A stretch of 64,000 bases of DNA from contig VDFB02193867.1 in NCBI GenBank assembly GCA_007258455.2, positions 564,093,291-564,157,290 on the forward strand, written 5' to 3'. Of this stretch, positions 10,361-22,979 are shown piece after piece. Under the pieces are notes generated by a model. That model searched no databases and had not been told where the DNA came from. It saw only the letters and a program-made list of their open reading frames with translations. Position 1 is the stretch's first letter; the number at the start of each line of letters is the position of its first letter. This stretch comes from Sequoia sempervirens (taxonomy: Eukaryota > Streptophyta > Pinopsida > Cupressales > Cupressaceae). The position numbers were made by a program, and so were the translations under genes.

Positions 10361-12849
10361 CATTCATGATATCAAATTAAGCAATCAAGAATCAAGCATC
10401 CTAAGACTTCACAAGAGTATCAAGAGAGTTTACAAGAGCATTTCTAAGGCATTCAAGGGCATATTTCTTCATCATTTTTAGCAGCAATTCAAGATCCATT
10501 ATCATGTCAAGGTCATAATGCATTAAGCATGTTGTTGAGCTAGTTTTTTGATGTAGCATTCAAGATCCAAGATTAAGCATTGCTCTACATCTAATTGAAG
10601 TTCAAGATCTACATTCTACATGGTCAGTTCATGTTAGATTGTTGATTTACATCTCAAGACATCATTCAAGGTATCATTTTTCATGTTTCATATTTCATAT
10701 TTCATTGTTTCATCATAAGGTTTAATTACCTAAAAAAGGTTTGACCAATGCAAACCCCTATTTCCTAACAACCAACAAGTTTTTCTCTATTTCTACATGT
10801 GTGATTGTAGATCTAGGTGTTTTGGAGATTGAAGGATCTTTGAAGACTAAATTACAAGATTGAATAAAGTTTTTCAAGTTGTCTCAAGGTTGTCAAGATC
10901 ATGGAAAGTCACCTACAGGTTGCAAATCAAGGTTTTTGACTCAAAGATTTGGCAGGAAGGAAGCTATTGGAGATCACTACATAATACCAGAATTTTAGCC
11001 AAACCCTAATACTGGGACTAAATCACTAGTTGTGGTGTATGAGTCCCAATAACACCTTTTTCCAGATTTCAGGAGATTCATATTAGTCACTATGAGATTC
11101 CAATTTATGCACAAAAACCCTACTCTGGGACTAAATCGCCAAGATTGGCGTATGAGTCCTAGTGAGCATTAAAGATTAGGATTTCAAGGTTTTGGAGCTT
11201 CTTCTAACCTCATCTTTCTTCCAGGTGCACCATCATTCATTCTTGGTCTGTTATCCTAATTTTTAGTTTCATTTCTTAGGTCATCTAGTTAGGTTTTGCA
11301 TGTTATATTCATTTCCTTTCTTTCCAAGCCCTAGCTTGATGGTGAACCCCCTTAGTATCTTTCATCACACCCCTACGACACCTTATTGTAGATCTCTTTC
11401 TCCTATTCCCATCCCTTGATTGAGATCTCTTTAAGGTTTCCTTGAATGAAACTTGAAGAAACTTGTTAGCTTTGTCCCCTAAACATAGAGCGTACATTTT
11501 TCATCATTTCAAGGATTAATTATTTCCTTGCCTCCACATTCAAACACAAACCAACTAGAGTTTGATGATCAGTTAGCTTGCACAAGGCAGGGCCAATCTC
11601 CTAGGGTTTGGTTCTCTTGAGTTGCAAGGAGGACAATTTTGATAAGTAATTTAATAAGCCTATTTGACATAAACCCTAGATTTGAAAATATAATTTATCA
11701 TATATATGAAACTAAAAATTGATGAAAAAATTATAGATCTAAAAAATGGTGACAAAGGGGAACCTGTGCTTAAAAATAAAGCCAAAATTTGAGGGTCAAG
11801 GGTGAGGGTTCCCTTGGAAAAATATGTTAATTTTTAGGGTCTTAAAACTTGAGATGAAAAATTTTAGTTTTCTTTTTGTTTCCTATAACCTTTTATTGAT
11901 GAAACTTCCTGATCTGACCTACACACATTAAGAGAGGAGGAAATTTTGTGGTGTATAGGGGATTTCCTAATTCAAACCTTGTTTAGGTGTTTCCACCTCC
12001 ATACATACAATAAATGATAATAAAGAGGGCATGCCCTAAGTCAAGAAAAGGCCAAATAAATAATAATTGACTAAAATAACAAATGATAATGGATATTGTT
12101 ACCTTAGGTATGAAATCCTTATCAAAGTGATGTTCACACCATAAGTTTCCACCAAATTTGTTTTATTGATGCTTAAATTTATTGAAGACCTACAAGAGGT
12201 TAGTCTATGAAACACAATAGATTACCATAGCTAGCATGTAGATGATAACTCTACACCTTCACAATATGAGTGTACTAGTGCATTATTGATCATAATATCT
12301 TCCAACATTCAAATGAGAAGAAAATTATTTTATATATGCATAGAAATTGATCTTTTTGATTATAGGCTAACTTGGGATCCTTTTTAAATCCCCAAGGACC
12401 AACACCTTGAAACTTTAGAATTTGAAATAGGTCACCTTTAGGTCAAGGGTTCCCTCACCCTTGATTGAGTGATTTTGGGCCATATTTTTTTAGATGTCAA
12501 GGATTTTAAGATATGTTCTAAATCTGACCCCAAAATGAATAAATTATTAATATAATGTTATAGGAAAAATAGGATTCAATATAGCATGAAATTGTAAAGC
12601 TTAATAACTTGATGATGCTACATTTAGCTCCCACTTTAGTGAGAGTGTGATCTTACATTCATGATCAAACTAATAAAATAGATTTATTTATCAAAACATT
12701 AAATAGGAAAGATGACACAAAGTTGATAGGTGTAAAAGCCATGAACTTAGGATCCCATCAATCAAAAGTGTTAAGATAAATATGTAGAAGATATAGTGCA
12801 TGGAAGACAAGATAAGATATAATCATACATAAGGAATTCAATGATAAAT
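10361..12849. other. Non-coding sequence, probably LTR-derived, no gene seen
   Basis: Contains further GGGACTAAATC...GTATGAGTCC blocks near 11005-11035 and 11125-11160 resembling the segment at 10140-10225, so it probably belongs to the same repeat family as copy A. No open frame with protein character was found on either strand. Confidence 0.5.
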
Positions 12850-13922
12850 CAGTGGAGTATATATATAAAAGCATACACAAAGCATACATACTTGGAAAAT
12901 ATGATGCATACTGTGGATGTTGAAAATCTGCAAATGGTTAGTATTTCAAAACCAAGATAATAATCAAGCATCCATATGAAATAATAAATCATGTTTCTAA
13001 ATGCAAACAAATCACAAGATAAACTAAAGCATATAAAATATGAAATAATCCCTATTTCATATTGGATTGGTGCTATTGTAGAAAATAGCCCTTTCCCAAT
13101 TCTTGATAGATAAGCTAAATGATATAATGCCAATGATGATGATGGAGTAAGATGATGGGAAAAATTAGTTCTCTTGAAGAGACTGACTTTACATGAAAGA
13201 TTGTGGATGTGTGGAGATTGTGGAGGATTTGATGAAGAAAGAAGCCTTTGATTTATAGATTTTCAATTGCTAAGAGTGATCAAGAGGGAGCAATGTGGGA
13301 TAAAAAACAAGCCAATGAAAAGAGGCCACTTGTCAACGTGTGAGTGGTTGAGGAGTGTGCAAGATTTGGGAAATGTGCCCAAGAGGGGGAAATTCAAATT
13401 TGAATTTGAGAGTAAATGTTGAGTTTGACTTGTGCAAGGGACATGTAAGAGCCATGTAAGAGCTCATAAACGACTTGTTGGATGAACATGTCCACTTGTT
13501 TTTGAATTCAAATTTGAGGGAATATTCCCCATAAATGCCATGTTGATGGAAAATGCTAAATTTATAAATGAATTAAAATGATATATTTGTGCAAGTGGGA
13601 TTATCTAGAGGATGTGACATGCATTAGATTAGATTTAATCAGGATTAGATTAGCTTAATGATGATTAGATGCTTTGACCAATTTGACTCAAATATTTTGA
13701 TTTATTTAAATCAAAGAGGGATGGAAAATGACTTTTGAGATTTTAATTAAATAAAGTTTGATTTATTTAATTAAAATATGATGTGAGCCTTTGAATTATT
13801 TAAATGAATAAACTTAGGACTAAAGACCTGATTTACCTGGTGAATGGATTTGCTGCATTTGATTTATTTAATGAGCAGATGAACATGAATTGGGTACACG
13901 ATGTTAATTTCACGTGTCTACA
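12850..13922 (-). repeat. 3' LTR of a minus-strand LTR element (inner end certain, outer end not)
   Basis: On the minus strand it begins TGTAGACACGTGAAAT at 13922, directly after a polypurine tract. It is homologous in inverted orientation to 53938-54850; shared blocks include AATGCATGTCACAT, CCCACTTGCACAAAT, GGAATATTCCCTCAA and ATTGGGAA. Both copies carry a TATA box (TATAAA, 13257 to 13252 here; 54607-54612 there) at the corresponding place. Homology fades below about 12850, so the outer end is unresolved. Confidence 0.72.
13252..13257 (-). promoter_or_regulatory. TATA box of the minus-strand LTR
   Basis: CTATAAAT on the minus strand, about 665 bp into the LTR, conserved in the second copy at 54607. 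Confidence 0.55.
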
Positions 13923-13936
13923 TTTTTCCCCTCTTT
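13923..13936 (-). promoter_or_regulatory. Polypurine tract of the minus-strand LTR element
   Basis: AAAGAGGGGAAAAA on the minus strand, directly followed by TGTAGACACG, the LTR start. This shows that the LTR at 13922 is a 3' LTR and that the internal region lies at higher coordinates. Confidence 0.8.
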
Positions 13937-16750
13937 GAAGTGATGTACTTGTTGTGTTGGTTCAAAGAATAAACTTGCCGCAATCAAAATTCAATTTTTT
14001 TTAATTTTTTGGATGCCCCAGCAGAAAGAAGTACACCGGTACATTGCCCCCTCGAGAGATCGAGCGAAAAGAATCAATTTGAAGGTCAATCTCATGATAA
14101 AGTGGTTCAAAATGGTTGGTTATGGATGATGATGCAAATGAGATGATTTTAAGATGCTTAGAATAAAAAATCTATATTATCCTAAACAACTTAAATGATG
14201 ATATGATGCATGAGATGCATGATGTGGATGATGTGATATGCCATGATTATGCAATGGATGATTTATGAGATGCTTAGTTGTGATTATGCAAATGTGTGAT
14301 TATTTATGTAGATGCTTAGACTAACAGATCTATATTATGATGATGATTATGCATGTGCAATGATGTGCAAAATTATGATGGTTTGTGGATGCAGGATGGA
14401 TGCATGATGGATGCATTGGTGATGATGATGTTAGTGCAGAAATGAGATGATGACAAGAGGATCCCACAAGTTCATGATCTAACAATACTTTATTAGAGAT
14501 GATGATGATGATAGATGATGATTTGCTTATCAAGGATTGGGATTTTAAAAGGGCTACTTACCTTATGTTTGATTACACATGTAGATACGATGCATCAAGG
14601 TATAAAGAACCAGGATGGCATTGTACCTAGTGCAATGGAATTTGACTCGACAAGCAGATAGGAGTATTCTTGTTCACACTTGACATACGGAAACATTGCT
14701 ACGACGTACCTAACAAAGCAAGTATTCACCAAGTTATTTTACAAGAACATCCAACAAGCACAACAGACAAAAGGATAATGATGGTTGCCCCATTCCTATC
14801 TCTCTAAATCCTTCGTTTGGATATCATCGAGAGGTCCTTGGAATGAGCGCAATAAGATAAATCAAAATAAAAGATCAAGTATGCAAACAAGCCAATGTTC
14901 TTCATACCTTCAGCCAAAGGGATTTGTTTTGATAGGATAAGAATCCAAGGTGATATCCAAAATGATGCCCATTGTCAAAATGATATATCCTAGGACATGC
15001 ATTGTATACGATGATGATGGTTTGATAAGTTGATTGACATGTCTGAAAATGATCAAGATTTTGACTTTGTTTGTAAAGGTTTGTTGTTTCGATCTTGATT
15101 TTATGATTAAAGCTTGCTTTTGTTGCCTACTATGATTGTTTTTGGTTTTGTTGCCAAAGGATGAAGGTGATGATCAGTTTATTATGGATGATTGATTATT
15201 GCGAGTAAAAGCGAGATGAGACAGATGAATTTTTTTTAAATATTTGGATTTTTTTTACATTTTGAAATGTTTTGAGGCTGTTTTTGGTATTTTCAAGATT
15301 TTACAAATGTTTTGATTTTTTGATTTTCTGATGTTTTTGCATTTTCGCATGATTTTGACATTTTGGATATGGACATGTGTGACGATATCAGTGCTCTATT
15401 TGGGATTTTTTTGAAGACCAAGCTAAGGTAGATTGATCGAATCAGTGGATTGATGATGATGATAACATTGTTGAGGATGCACAACAATGCAAGGATTGGA
15501 TCGATCAAGATTGATTAAGATTGATGATGATAACATTGTTGAGGATGCATAACAATGAAAGGATAGTGTTAAGCAATAGAAGGATTGGGAAAGATATCCC
15601 CAAGATGATGATGGATTGATGATGATTTGATCAAGACTGATGATGATAACATTGTTGAGGATGCAAAACAATGCAAAGATAGTTTTAAGCAACACAAGGA
15701 TATCCTGATGATTTCTTGATTGGATTTGATTGATCATGATTGATGAAGCTTGGTTTGAAACAAAAGATGTTTGAATGATTTGATGTGACATTTGAATAAT
15801 GTGTTTAATGCAACTAATATTGATTTTTTGGATAGATGTTCGATGAAAGATAAAGCTTGATAAGGAACAACTTCTCATCGAAATGTGCCATGGGCTAGTG
15901 ATTTAGATTTTTTATTACAAATGCTTGAACAATTTGATTTCACGTTTTCCAATGTTTGGATCACCACATAAGTTGGAGGATATAGATCAAGATTTATTCT
16001 CGAAGAAAGATGTAAATATCTGCCCCAAGTGTCTAGCAATGTATGGAATGCCATGGGTGGATGCTCAGATAAGTGTATGGAAGGATGGATATGGTAATCA
16101 TCCAAAGGATGAAAAGAATTATCTTGCGATAAGATAAGGTGTTTGGATAAAGAATGTTGATTTGGATAATGCTTCATGGCTCAGATAATGCTGAATAGGA
16201 TAGGATCAATGAAAATGGCCCATGTTAAGATGTTTACCGTAAGCAAGTGTAAAGTATACCCCAAACTTTCATCAAGATCAAGATAACTCGGATGATGGAT
16301 GTAGATATATGCATATGGATGAAATGGATTGGATAAATGGTTTATGGATGAATGTATTTATTATGGATAAGATGGATGGATTGTTGACTTTATTATGGAT
16401 GGGATGACATGCTTTCACCTGAACTGGTGCACATAGATGCTCGATTTTTCACATGATGCCTATTTGCCAGGTTTTCTTCATGGTCTTTCCCAAAGCACCA
16501 TCGTAGTGGTTTTCACTAGAGGATGATTTTTTATTTTTACTATTTTCAATCATTTTTCTGATTTTTTTGGTTTTTCTGAAAGATTCATGCTGATCCACCT
16601 AGTGGTGTTGATGTAGATGCTTCTGTCATAATGTACCATTGGTATCCTACTCGAAGAAGTTGCTTTGCTAAGATATGTGCACTTGAATGCAGATTTTGGG
16701 ATTCTTGATCTACTTCGTCGATACCAGAGTTAACTTTGTCTTTGTGTGCA
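13937..16750 (-). other. 3' non-coding internal region of the minus-strand element
   Basis: No credible gene. 14090-14540 is a GATGAT/GATGCA-rich low-complexity stretch. From about 15240 to 16750 it matches 62130-63990 in inverted orientation, including an ACATTGTTGAGGATGCA block repeated at about 15465, 15533 and 15650, here and in the other copy. The short frames across 15293-16177 are shared between copies but low in complexity and full of stops in context. Confidence 0.65.
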
Positions 16751-16752
16751 CA

Positions 16753-17914
16753 TCACGATAGAGTGCCTTCTAAATCCTTATGATGAAGGGTCATTGCCAA
16801 TATATGGTCAATGTGAGAATTGGATATCGTGCATGGAGGCATGGATGGAGTTTGTTTAGGGATAAAAGATGGATTGGTTGACAATTTGGAATCTTTGACT
16901 CTCCAAACTTGGGAAGATGAGCAATGATGGGTGGATAAGAAAGTGTGTGTGAAATTAGGAGCAACTGCTTGATACATTTTGTACATTGCTTGAAAAACCT
17001 GATTTTGCTTTTGTGGACATCTTTGATGGATACTTTTCCCTCTTTTATTTTGCCCCATGGTTTCTTTGACTAATGGAGTTTGATAGGGATGATCTTTTTT
17101 TGTAGGTTTTGGTATCCATGCATATTTGATTTGTCCATTGTGCTTCTCAGCTTCTTTTGATTTGATAACATTCTTTGTGCTTTGATTCAAATCTTCCTTT
17201 TGATGTTGGTCCCAATTTGTGGATGGGGTGATGGGTGGATGAAGATTTATGACATGGTTGGTTGTAGTATTGGCATCGGTTTCATCACAAGGATTCTTTG
17301 TGCTCCCTATATTGACACTTGCTTGAGACATAGTTTCCCCCAATATTGTGGAAGTAGTACCTTCATGCTTTGATTCTGCCTATTCTGAGAGCTCTTGTTT
17401 AGAATGCATTCTCTGATAAATGACCACCATAGGTGATGTTAGTTCAACTTGCTGCTCTGCTAACTCTAGATTATTTTGTTCTATCTGACTTGCTTCCTTG
17501 AGTGGATAATGTTCGATATCTTTATTCATGATTTCCTTAATCTGAGTTTGGGATATATCCGATCCTGATGTTGATAACTCCATTTGACTGTAGGAGTTAA
17601 TAATTTGCTCTTTTTGTGTAACAAAATCTTGTTCTAGATGAAGATCATCTATGTGTCCATCCATAGAAAGCATCTCATGGGTAGATGAAGGAGTGTGAGC
17701 TCCATGGATATGATCATCTTCCATAGATAGGAGAGTGTCCATTAGATTATTGTAGTATCTTGAAGATACAAATTCTTGAACTTGAATTATTTTGGAGTTG
17801 CTTTCGACATGCTTTGGATCAAGTTCTTGACATGGATCAGTTTCAAAGGATGGATTTCTTACAAAAGGTTCTTGGATGTCATCATTAGGCATGGGGAATG
17901 GCTCAATATCCTCA
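16753..17914 (-). pseudogene. Unnamed gag-like ORF of the minus-strand LTR element, 5'-truncated
   Basis: One frame from 17914 to 16753, broken by a TAG at the 17380 end where the other copy (61228-62125, +) has CAG. I do not recognise a named domain. The protein is hydrophilic and rich in Gln, Ser, Glu and Lys, with recognisable blocks MVVIYQRMHSKQELSE, NLHPPITPS, KHNGQIKYAWIPK and GKSIHQRCPQ, all present in the other copy. Its position upstream of the non-coding region, polypurine tract and LTR shows it is the last ORF of the element. The N-terminal half known from the other copy (from 59928) is missing: homology stops at about 17914, exactly where sequence resembling a new LTR (TGTGACATCC) begins. 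Confidence 0.7.
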
Positions 17915-17916
17915 TG

Positions 17917-18108
17917 TGTGACATCCTATTATTTTCCTGAAATCACATATTTTTAGAAAATACAATGATTTATGACTTTAAAGGTTCAATTTTAATTATT
18001 TTAATTAAAGAGGGATTGATCAAACCCCCTTAGATCAAACCCCCTTGGATAGAACCTTGTTAGACTTAAACCATACCTATAATCGAGTCTCCTCTACACC
18101 TATCAAAA
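17917..18108 (+). repeat. Start of another LTR-like insertion, cut by the assembly gap
   Basis: TGTGACATCC at 17917 begins at the point where homology between the two gag-like ORF copies ends, so an insertion or rearrangement boundary lies here. TGTGACATCC is a plausible LTR start. The outer end and target duplication were not found. Confidence 0.35.
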
Positions 18109-18208
18109 NNNNNNNNNNNNNNNNNNNNNNNNNNNNNNNNNNNNNNNNNNNNNNNNNNNNNNNNNNNNNNNNNNNNNNNNNNNNNNNNNNNNNNNNNNNN
18201 NNNNNNNN
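18109..18208. other. Assembly gap (100 N)
   Basis: Exactly 100 undetermined bases, the usual placeholder for a gap of unknown length. Confidence 0.99.
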
Positions 18209-18587
18209 GAGGGTATTGAGAGAATGGTGGGGCAGGTTGATTTTGTTGTTGAGGTTGATTTTGTTGAGGATTTTCCTCCTCTTGTTGAGGATTTCCTACA
18301 AATTAAAAAAAAATCATTCATTTCTAAACTAAAACAAACAAAATCAATTTAAAACAAAAAAATTTATTATAAATACCAAACAAAACTTACCTCTTTCATC
18401 TCTTCATCGTTGGGGTGCCATATTTGTGAAGAAAATTGAACTCAAGTTGATCAAATGTGAAGAAGTCACCTCCTCAACAACGCGAGCGCATAGTGCAGGG
18501 TTTTTGGCCGCGGGCAGAAATGGAAATCAGTAAAAATAGAAATGAAGAATGTTCACTTTTTTTTTTCTTTTAAAAATCCAAAACGCA

Positions 18588-18605
18588 TTCGCGTTATAAC
18601 GCGAA
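18588..18605. repeat. Perfect 18-bp palindrome TTCGCGTTATAACGCGAA
   Basis: Perfectly self-complementary and set within a wider, imperfect AACGC...GCGTT symmetry (18582-18611). Unusually rich in CG for this AT-rich, CG-poor region. Confidence 0.9.
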
Positions 18606-19030
18606 CGCGTTCTTTCTCATTTTTCACTTTTGTGGCCACAAAAGTGCGACCATCTTGGTGCACTTACCCAAGTGTCTATGCAAAATTGATAAATGATGGG
18701 TCTCATAAGGCTAGAATGTTGTATTAAGCTAGGTTACTTGTGAGACACATGGATCCACTATCTAAAAATTTGTGTTATGCTAGGTGGTCATGTAAATACG
18801 CAAATTCACATGCTTAGAAAGATCCATTATGTTAGTTTTGTAGATTGTCATGGTTTGATAATCATGCCTCAGGGAGCGCATAAATTTTTAATGTCATGAG
18901 GGATAAATTGATAGCCATGTCTCAGGGGGAATTATAAATAACACCACCATCAAAGGGTCATATCAATAATTCAAAGCTCATAGGACACCAATGTGTAGAT
19001 ATATGAAATTGATAGGGTGATATGCCCCCT

Positions 19031-19069
19031 CTTAAAATATTAGCATACTTGCTATGCTAATATTTTAAG
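19031..19069. repeat. Perfect hairpin: 17-bp arms, 5-base loop
   Basis: Left arm CTTAAAATATTAGCATA (19031-19047), loop CTTGC, right arm TATGCTAATATTTTAAG (19053-19069), with no mismatch. Too small for a plant microRNA precursor by itself. It could be a terminator-like or cruciform structure or the core of a palindromic element. Confidence 0.9.
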
Positions 19070-19756
19070 GAAAAGAAAAAGGAAGATAGTATCCTAAAGA
19101 AGGATGCAAACCTCCACAACTAGTTATCCTTTCTGAGTATGTGCAGGATCATCATGGAAATAATAGGCCCTTAAGTGGCAAAAAATTCAGAAAAATCAGA
19201 GTTAGGCAACTTGACGTAAAATTTTGAATAAGTTATCTATATTATTTCAAAAATGTGTAAGAATAGAATCTATAGAAAATTGAATGTAGTTTCTAAACTA
19301 CTAGGTTTGTTTAAAAAAAAAATCTATTTGGTGAAAATTTGAAATTTCGATGCAGTAGTACTTAAATTTCAGGGAAAAAATAAGAATTAGGTGTTTTTCT
19401 AACCACCCTAACCACAATAAAATGATAATATTTTAGATATAAGTAGAGGAATCATGTCTCGATGTGATGCATATTTTTTTATAAGTTTTTTACAAGTAAA
19501 TAATTAATTATGAATTTTTTATTACAACTTTTAAAAAATATTAAAAAATTGTATGTCTGACCACCTTAACTTGGTCAAAACTCTATGAAATTCATTTTTT
19601 CTTTTTTTAATCCTATAATATACAAAGCATAGAATGTGATGCATTTTTTGGATTCAAAAAATGTGATACTGTTTGAAAGCTATAGATGTTTTTCAATCAG
19701 CCTATCAATTAGGACTTTAGTCGTAATTTGAATAGAAAATGAATAATAATTACTTA

Positions 19757-22202
19757 TTAAATTAAAAGTAAGGCATAATTTATGTTGGTGGAAAGCTGAG
19801 AAAATCCTTTAAAAACCCTTTTTGTTTCATCAATTTTGGGTAAAAAAAATTTCATCAGCCACATACCCATCATATTTCCACTTTTTGGCCCATCATGATC
19901 TTGCAAATACCCTTCCCCCAAGTGTATAGGCAAGGACAAGCATGCTAGAGAATATTGTGTTACAACCATAGATGAAATATGATAGAATATAAGATTGTAC
20001 CACCATGAATGGAAATGAGTAAATGCATGGAGCTACAAAGGGAAATAGTGAAGAACAACACCATAGAAGAGAGCTTATAATTTAGATTGAATAGGTGCAT
20101 CAACAAATGAAAGAGCAGTAACACCAAAATCAACAAGGTTTTATATTTTATTGTTCAAGGCCTAACATTCATTGGTAGGATGACTATGCATTTAATGATA
20201 TGCACAAAAGGACTGATTTACTTGATTATGTTTTTGAAACTTCTTATGTGTTATAGGAAGAAAACTAATCAAGTGGGCTTTGACAATCATTGAAAAAATA
20301 TGCTCTTACTTAGATAGAGGATGAGGAGTAGGAGACATTCCTTTCTTTTATAAATAATTTTTTTCTCTCTTACGATTGGAGGTTATTAATATAGTAGATG
20401 ATGGAAGATGTAATGTAGATGAAGGAGAATTGAAAACCTAAACTTGTTTTAGCAAAGTATGGTGTAGAATTCGCATTATCCTTGAATCCTTGTCCCATGT
20501 TCTCATTATATCTAATTTTAGAAAGAACTTTAAATCCAAGCTCATAATATTTTTTCAAATTAGATGGAATCCAGAAGTTTTATTTAAATGATTATGAGAA
20601 GAATTTATTGGATCTTTGTTAGATATTACTGACACATGAGGGATGAAAGCTAAAGAGCCCCCTTCGCCAGATCAAGGGATGATGACATTTTTTGGATTTG
20701 TTGACGTAGGAGTAGAAGATTAAAAAAATGAAACAAAAAATTTCTTAGGTTTATATTATGATATTTTTTACTCTCTCATAAATAAGGGTGTAAAATATTA
20801 TGAACCCAAATCATCACCAAAATATGTTTTTAAATATGAAGCATTATTTGGATCATTGTCATTGTTTGAAAGATTTGTAGTGTTGATATGAGATTGTGTC
20901 GACTTCTTGGTCTTTGATGGTGAATTTTTATATTCCCCAATGAAAGTAGGTGTAAAATATAACAAACACTAATCATTTCCAAAGATTTAATTCATAGTAT
21001 CATTATCATTAGAGGGTAATGGTTAAAATTTTGAAGATGGAATCAAAGTAGTAAGAGAATTGGAAATTTTATGTTCAAATTTTACTTGTACATAAATTTT
21101 TGGATCTTCTTTTACCATATAAAACTTGCTATCATATTCATACTTTATCACACGGTGAAGAGTATATGAGACTCCCTTCATGGCATGAATTCATTGTCTA
21201 CCAAGAAGAAGATTATATGATAAAGAATCCAACATGCAATGGATAAGGCTAGGAAAAGTCATGGGTCCTACCTTAATGGGTGGTGTAATTGTGCCTACTA
21301 TTTACCTACCAACATTATATAAAGATTGTCAAGTTTTATGAGAGACTTATCAACACCACGTTTATATAAAAGGTCAATGCTACAAACATTAAGACTTGAT
21401 CCATTATCAATTAGAGTATGCCTAATTCCATTATTATTCACAATGATATAAATCATGAGAGCATCATATTGGTTGGATCTTAGGAGGAGGTAATTCATGT
21501 TGAGGGAATGCAACATCTAAAGTTGTTTCCTAGATACAATCAAACAAGGATTTTACATATTTTTTTCTAACAAAGAGTGGCGCCACGATCTTCTATAAGG
21601 TCTCTTGTAACATCTCTTGGTATATAGGTGAATTTTAATAAAATTCCAAAGAGATATCTATATTAGCTAGATTAGTATGATTTTTCTCAAAAAGATCATA
21701 CTCTTTGTTCATATATTGAGGAGGATGAGGTGCAGGGGAGAGATATGCTTGAGGTAATAGAATGGAGGTTTGAAATTTTTTGGTTGTTTGTTATTTCAAG
21801 TGTTATATGTGTGAGCAATTGCATGATAATTAACTACCTATGACACTTTTTTGTGTATGCAATTATTTTGAGTGATTTTTTTCCAAATTTTAAGATATAA
21901 CCAAGAGGTTTATGTTGATTTAAAGGAGTTCCAATAATGAGAGAAAGCATAGTTTTAGGTTGACAAACATGAGAAGGATGATAGATGATCAATTGTGGTT
22001 CTATAGTTTCAATTGATTTTATTGATTTTTTACAATATTCTATCAATGGGGTATCAATGGTTACATCCTCTTGCACTAAGATATCCTCAAAAGTAGGGAA
22101 TATATTTGGAGAGGGATAAAGATGAGTTTCATAATTACTTGAAGAATGAAGATTAGAAGAGGTATCGGTAGTGTAGAAAAATGGATCTGTGGACATTTTC
22201 AC
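19757..22202 (-). pseudogene. Ty3/gypsy gag-protease region, heavily decayed
   Basis: Minus-strand sequence with a gypsy-type aspartic protease: the block TLIDNGSSLNVCSIDLL (about 21410-21360; the active-site triad reads DNG rather than DTG/DSG), followed near 21220 by YNLLLGR and, past a stop, IHAMKGVSYTLH, which matches the usual end of gypsy proteases (LLGRPWIH). Upstream, 22202-21834 is an open 122-codon frame without a named domain. Downstream (about 21010-20700) a segment with the pattern NDND...FG.D...YFTP.F...YK occurs twice in tandem. A 70-codon frame at 19969-19757 is open but unrecognised. No RT or integrase follows. Many stops are present. Confidence 0.6.
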
Positions 22203-22242
22203 TCATTTGGGTCCCTCTTGTGGATTTTGGCTTAGCTTTTCC

Positions 22243-22975
22243 TTGATCTACTATTGTGAGGTGTTTTACACATCCACATTAGGTATTGGTCCCTTGTAAA
22301 TTGAATAAAATACATGTCTTGTAAAGGTGTTGTAAAGTGTTGTAAATCATTTTCACACTTTTCTAGACTTTTATTAAGTATTTAAGTCTAATGGACCTAT
22401 TTTTCCCTTAATTAAATATTGTAAAATGTATTTAATTATATTCTCACATTAATCTAGAAGGCTTGTAAATTAAACCTAGTTTTATTCCAGTGTTGCAATG
22501 TGTTTTACACATTCACATTGGATCTTGTGCATTTCTAGGCTGTGTGGACCTCATTTTAATGATGTAGAGTGTATTTAATCACACTTTCACATTGAAATTT
22601 GTGTCCCTATCCCTAATTACCCTTTATATCATCATTAATAGGCCCCTATGACCCCATATTGTGCATCCTGAGGCTTATTTTGATCAATGACCTCACAAAA
22701 TCAACATATAAACCTGATTTCTTCACTCCCGGACATCTCAACTGGAAAAAGAGCCCCTATGGGACCCATCCACCACCTCGGTGAATGAGTCCCATCTAGG
22801 TGGGAAAAAATTTCCCAAGATGGAGAATGAGTCCCATTTGAGCTATTTTCGGGGTTTGAGCAGGAAAAAATAGGTTTTAAGTTTAATTTTCTTTAATGTC
22901 AGCCTTGAGGATCAAATTAATGGGCATTTGAATGGCTTGTCTATATAAATAAGCTCTAAAATCATTATTTCATAA
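22243..22975 (+). repeat. LTR-like repeat, copy B, with TATA box at 22942-22949
   Basis: Diverged copy of 9865-10360. It also contains a motif of the form GT.TTT..ACAC.TTCACATT repeated about five times (near 22250, 22335, 22425, 22500 and 22565). TATATAAA at 22942 is followed by the same TCATTATTTCA as in copy A. It directly precedes the CT-rich tract. Confidence 0.6.
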
Positions 22976-22979
22976 TGCA

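Larger units (their letters stand above)
18209..19756. other. Non-coding, holds two palindromes
   Basis: GTTGAGG-rich short repeats at 18230-18295, a CG-containing palindrome at 18588-18605 and a perfect hairpin at 19031-19069. No gene seen. Confidence 0.5.

Noticed and set aside
11785..12465. Inverted match TCAAGGGTGAGGG around 11799 and 12457
   Set aside because: Only about 20 bases match and similarity does not extend, so it is not evidence of an inverted-repeat element.
18045..18332. Open frames on both strands spanning the N run
   Set aside because: They run through 100 undetermined bases; no meaning.
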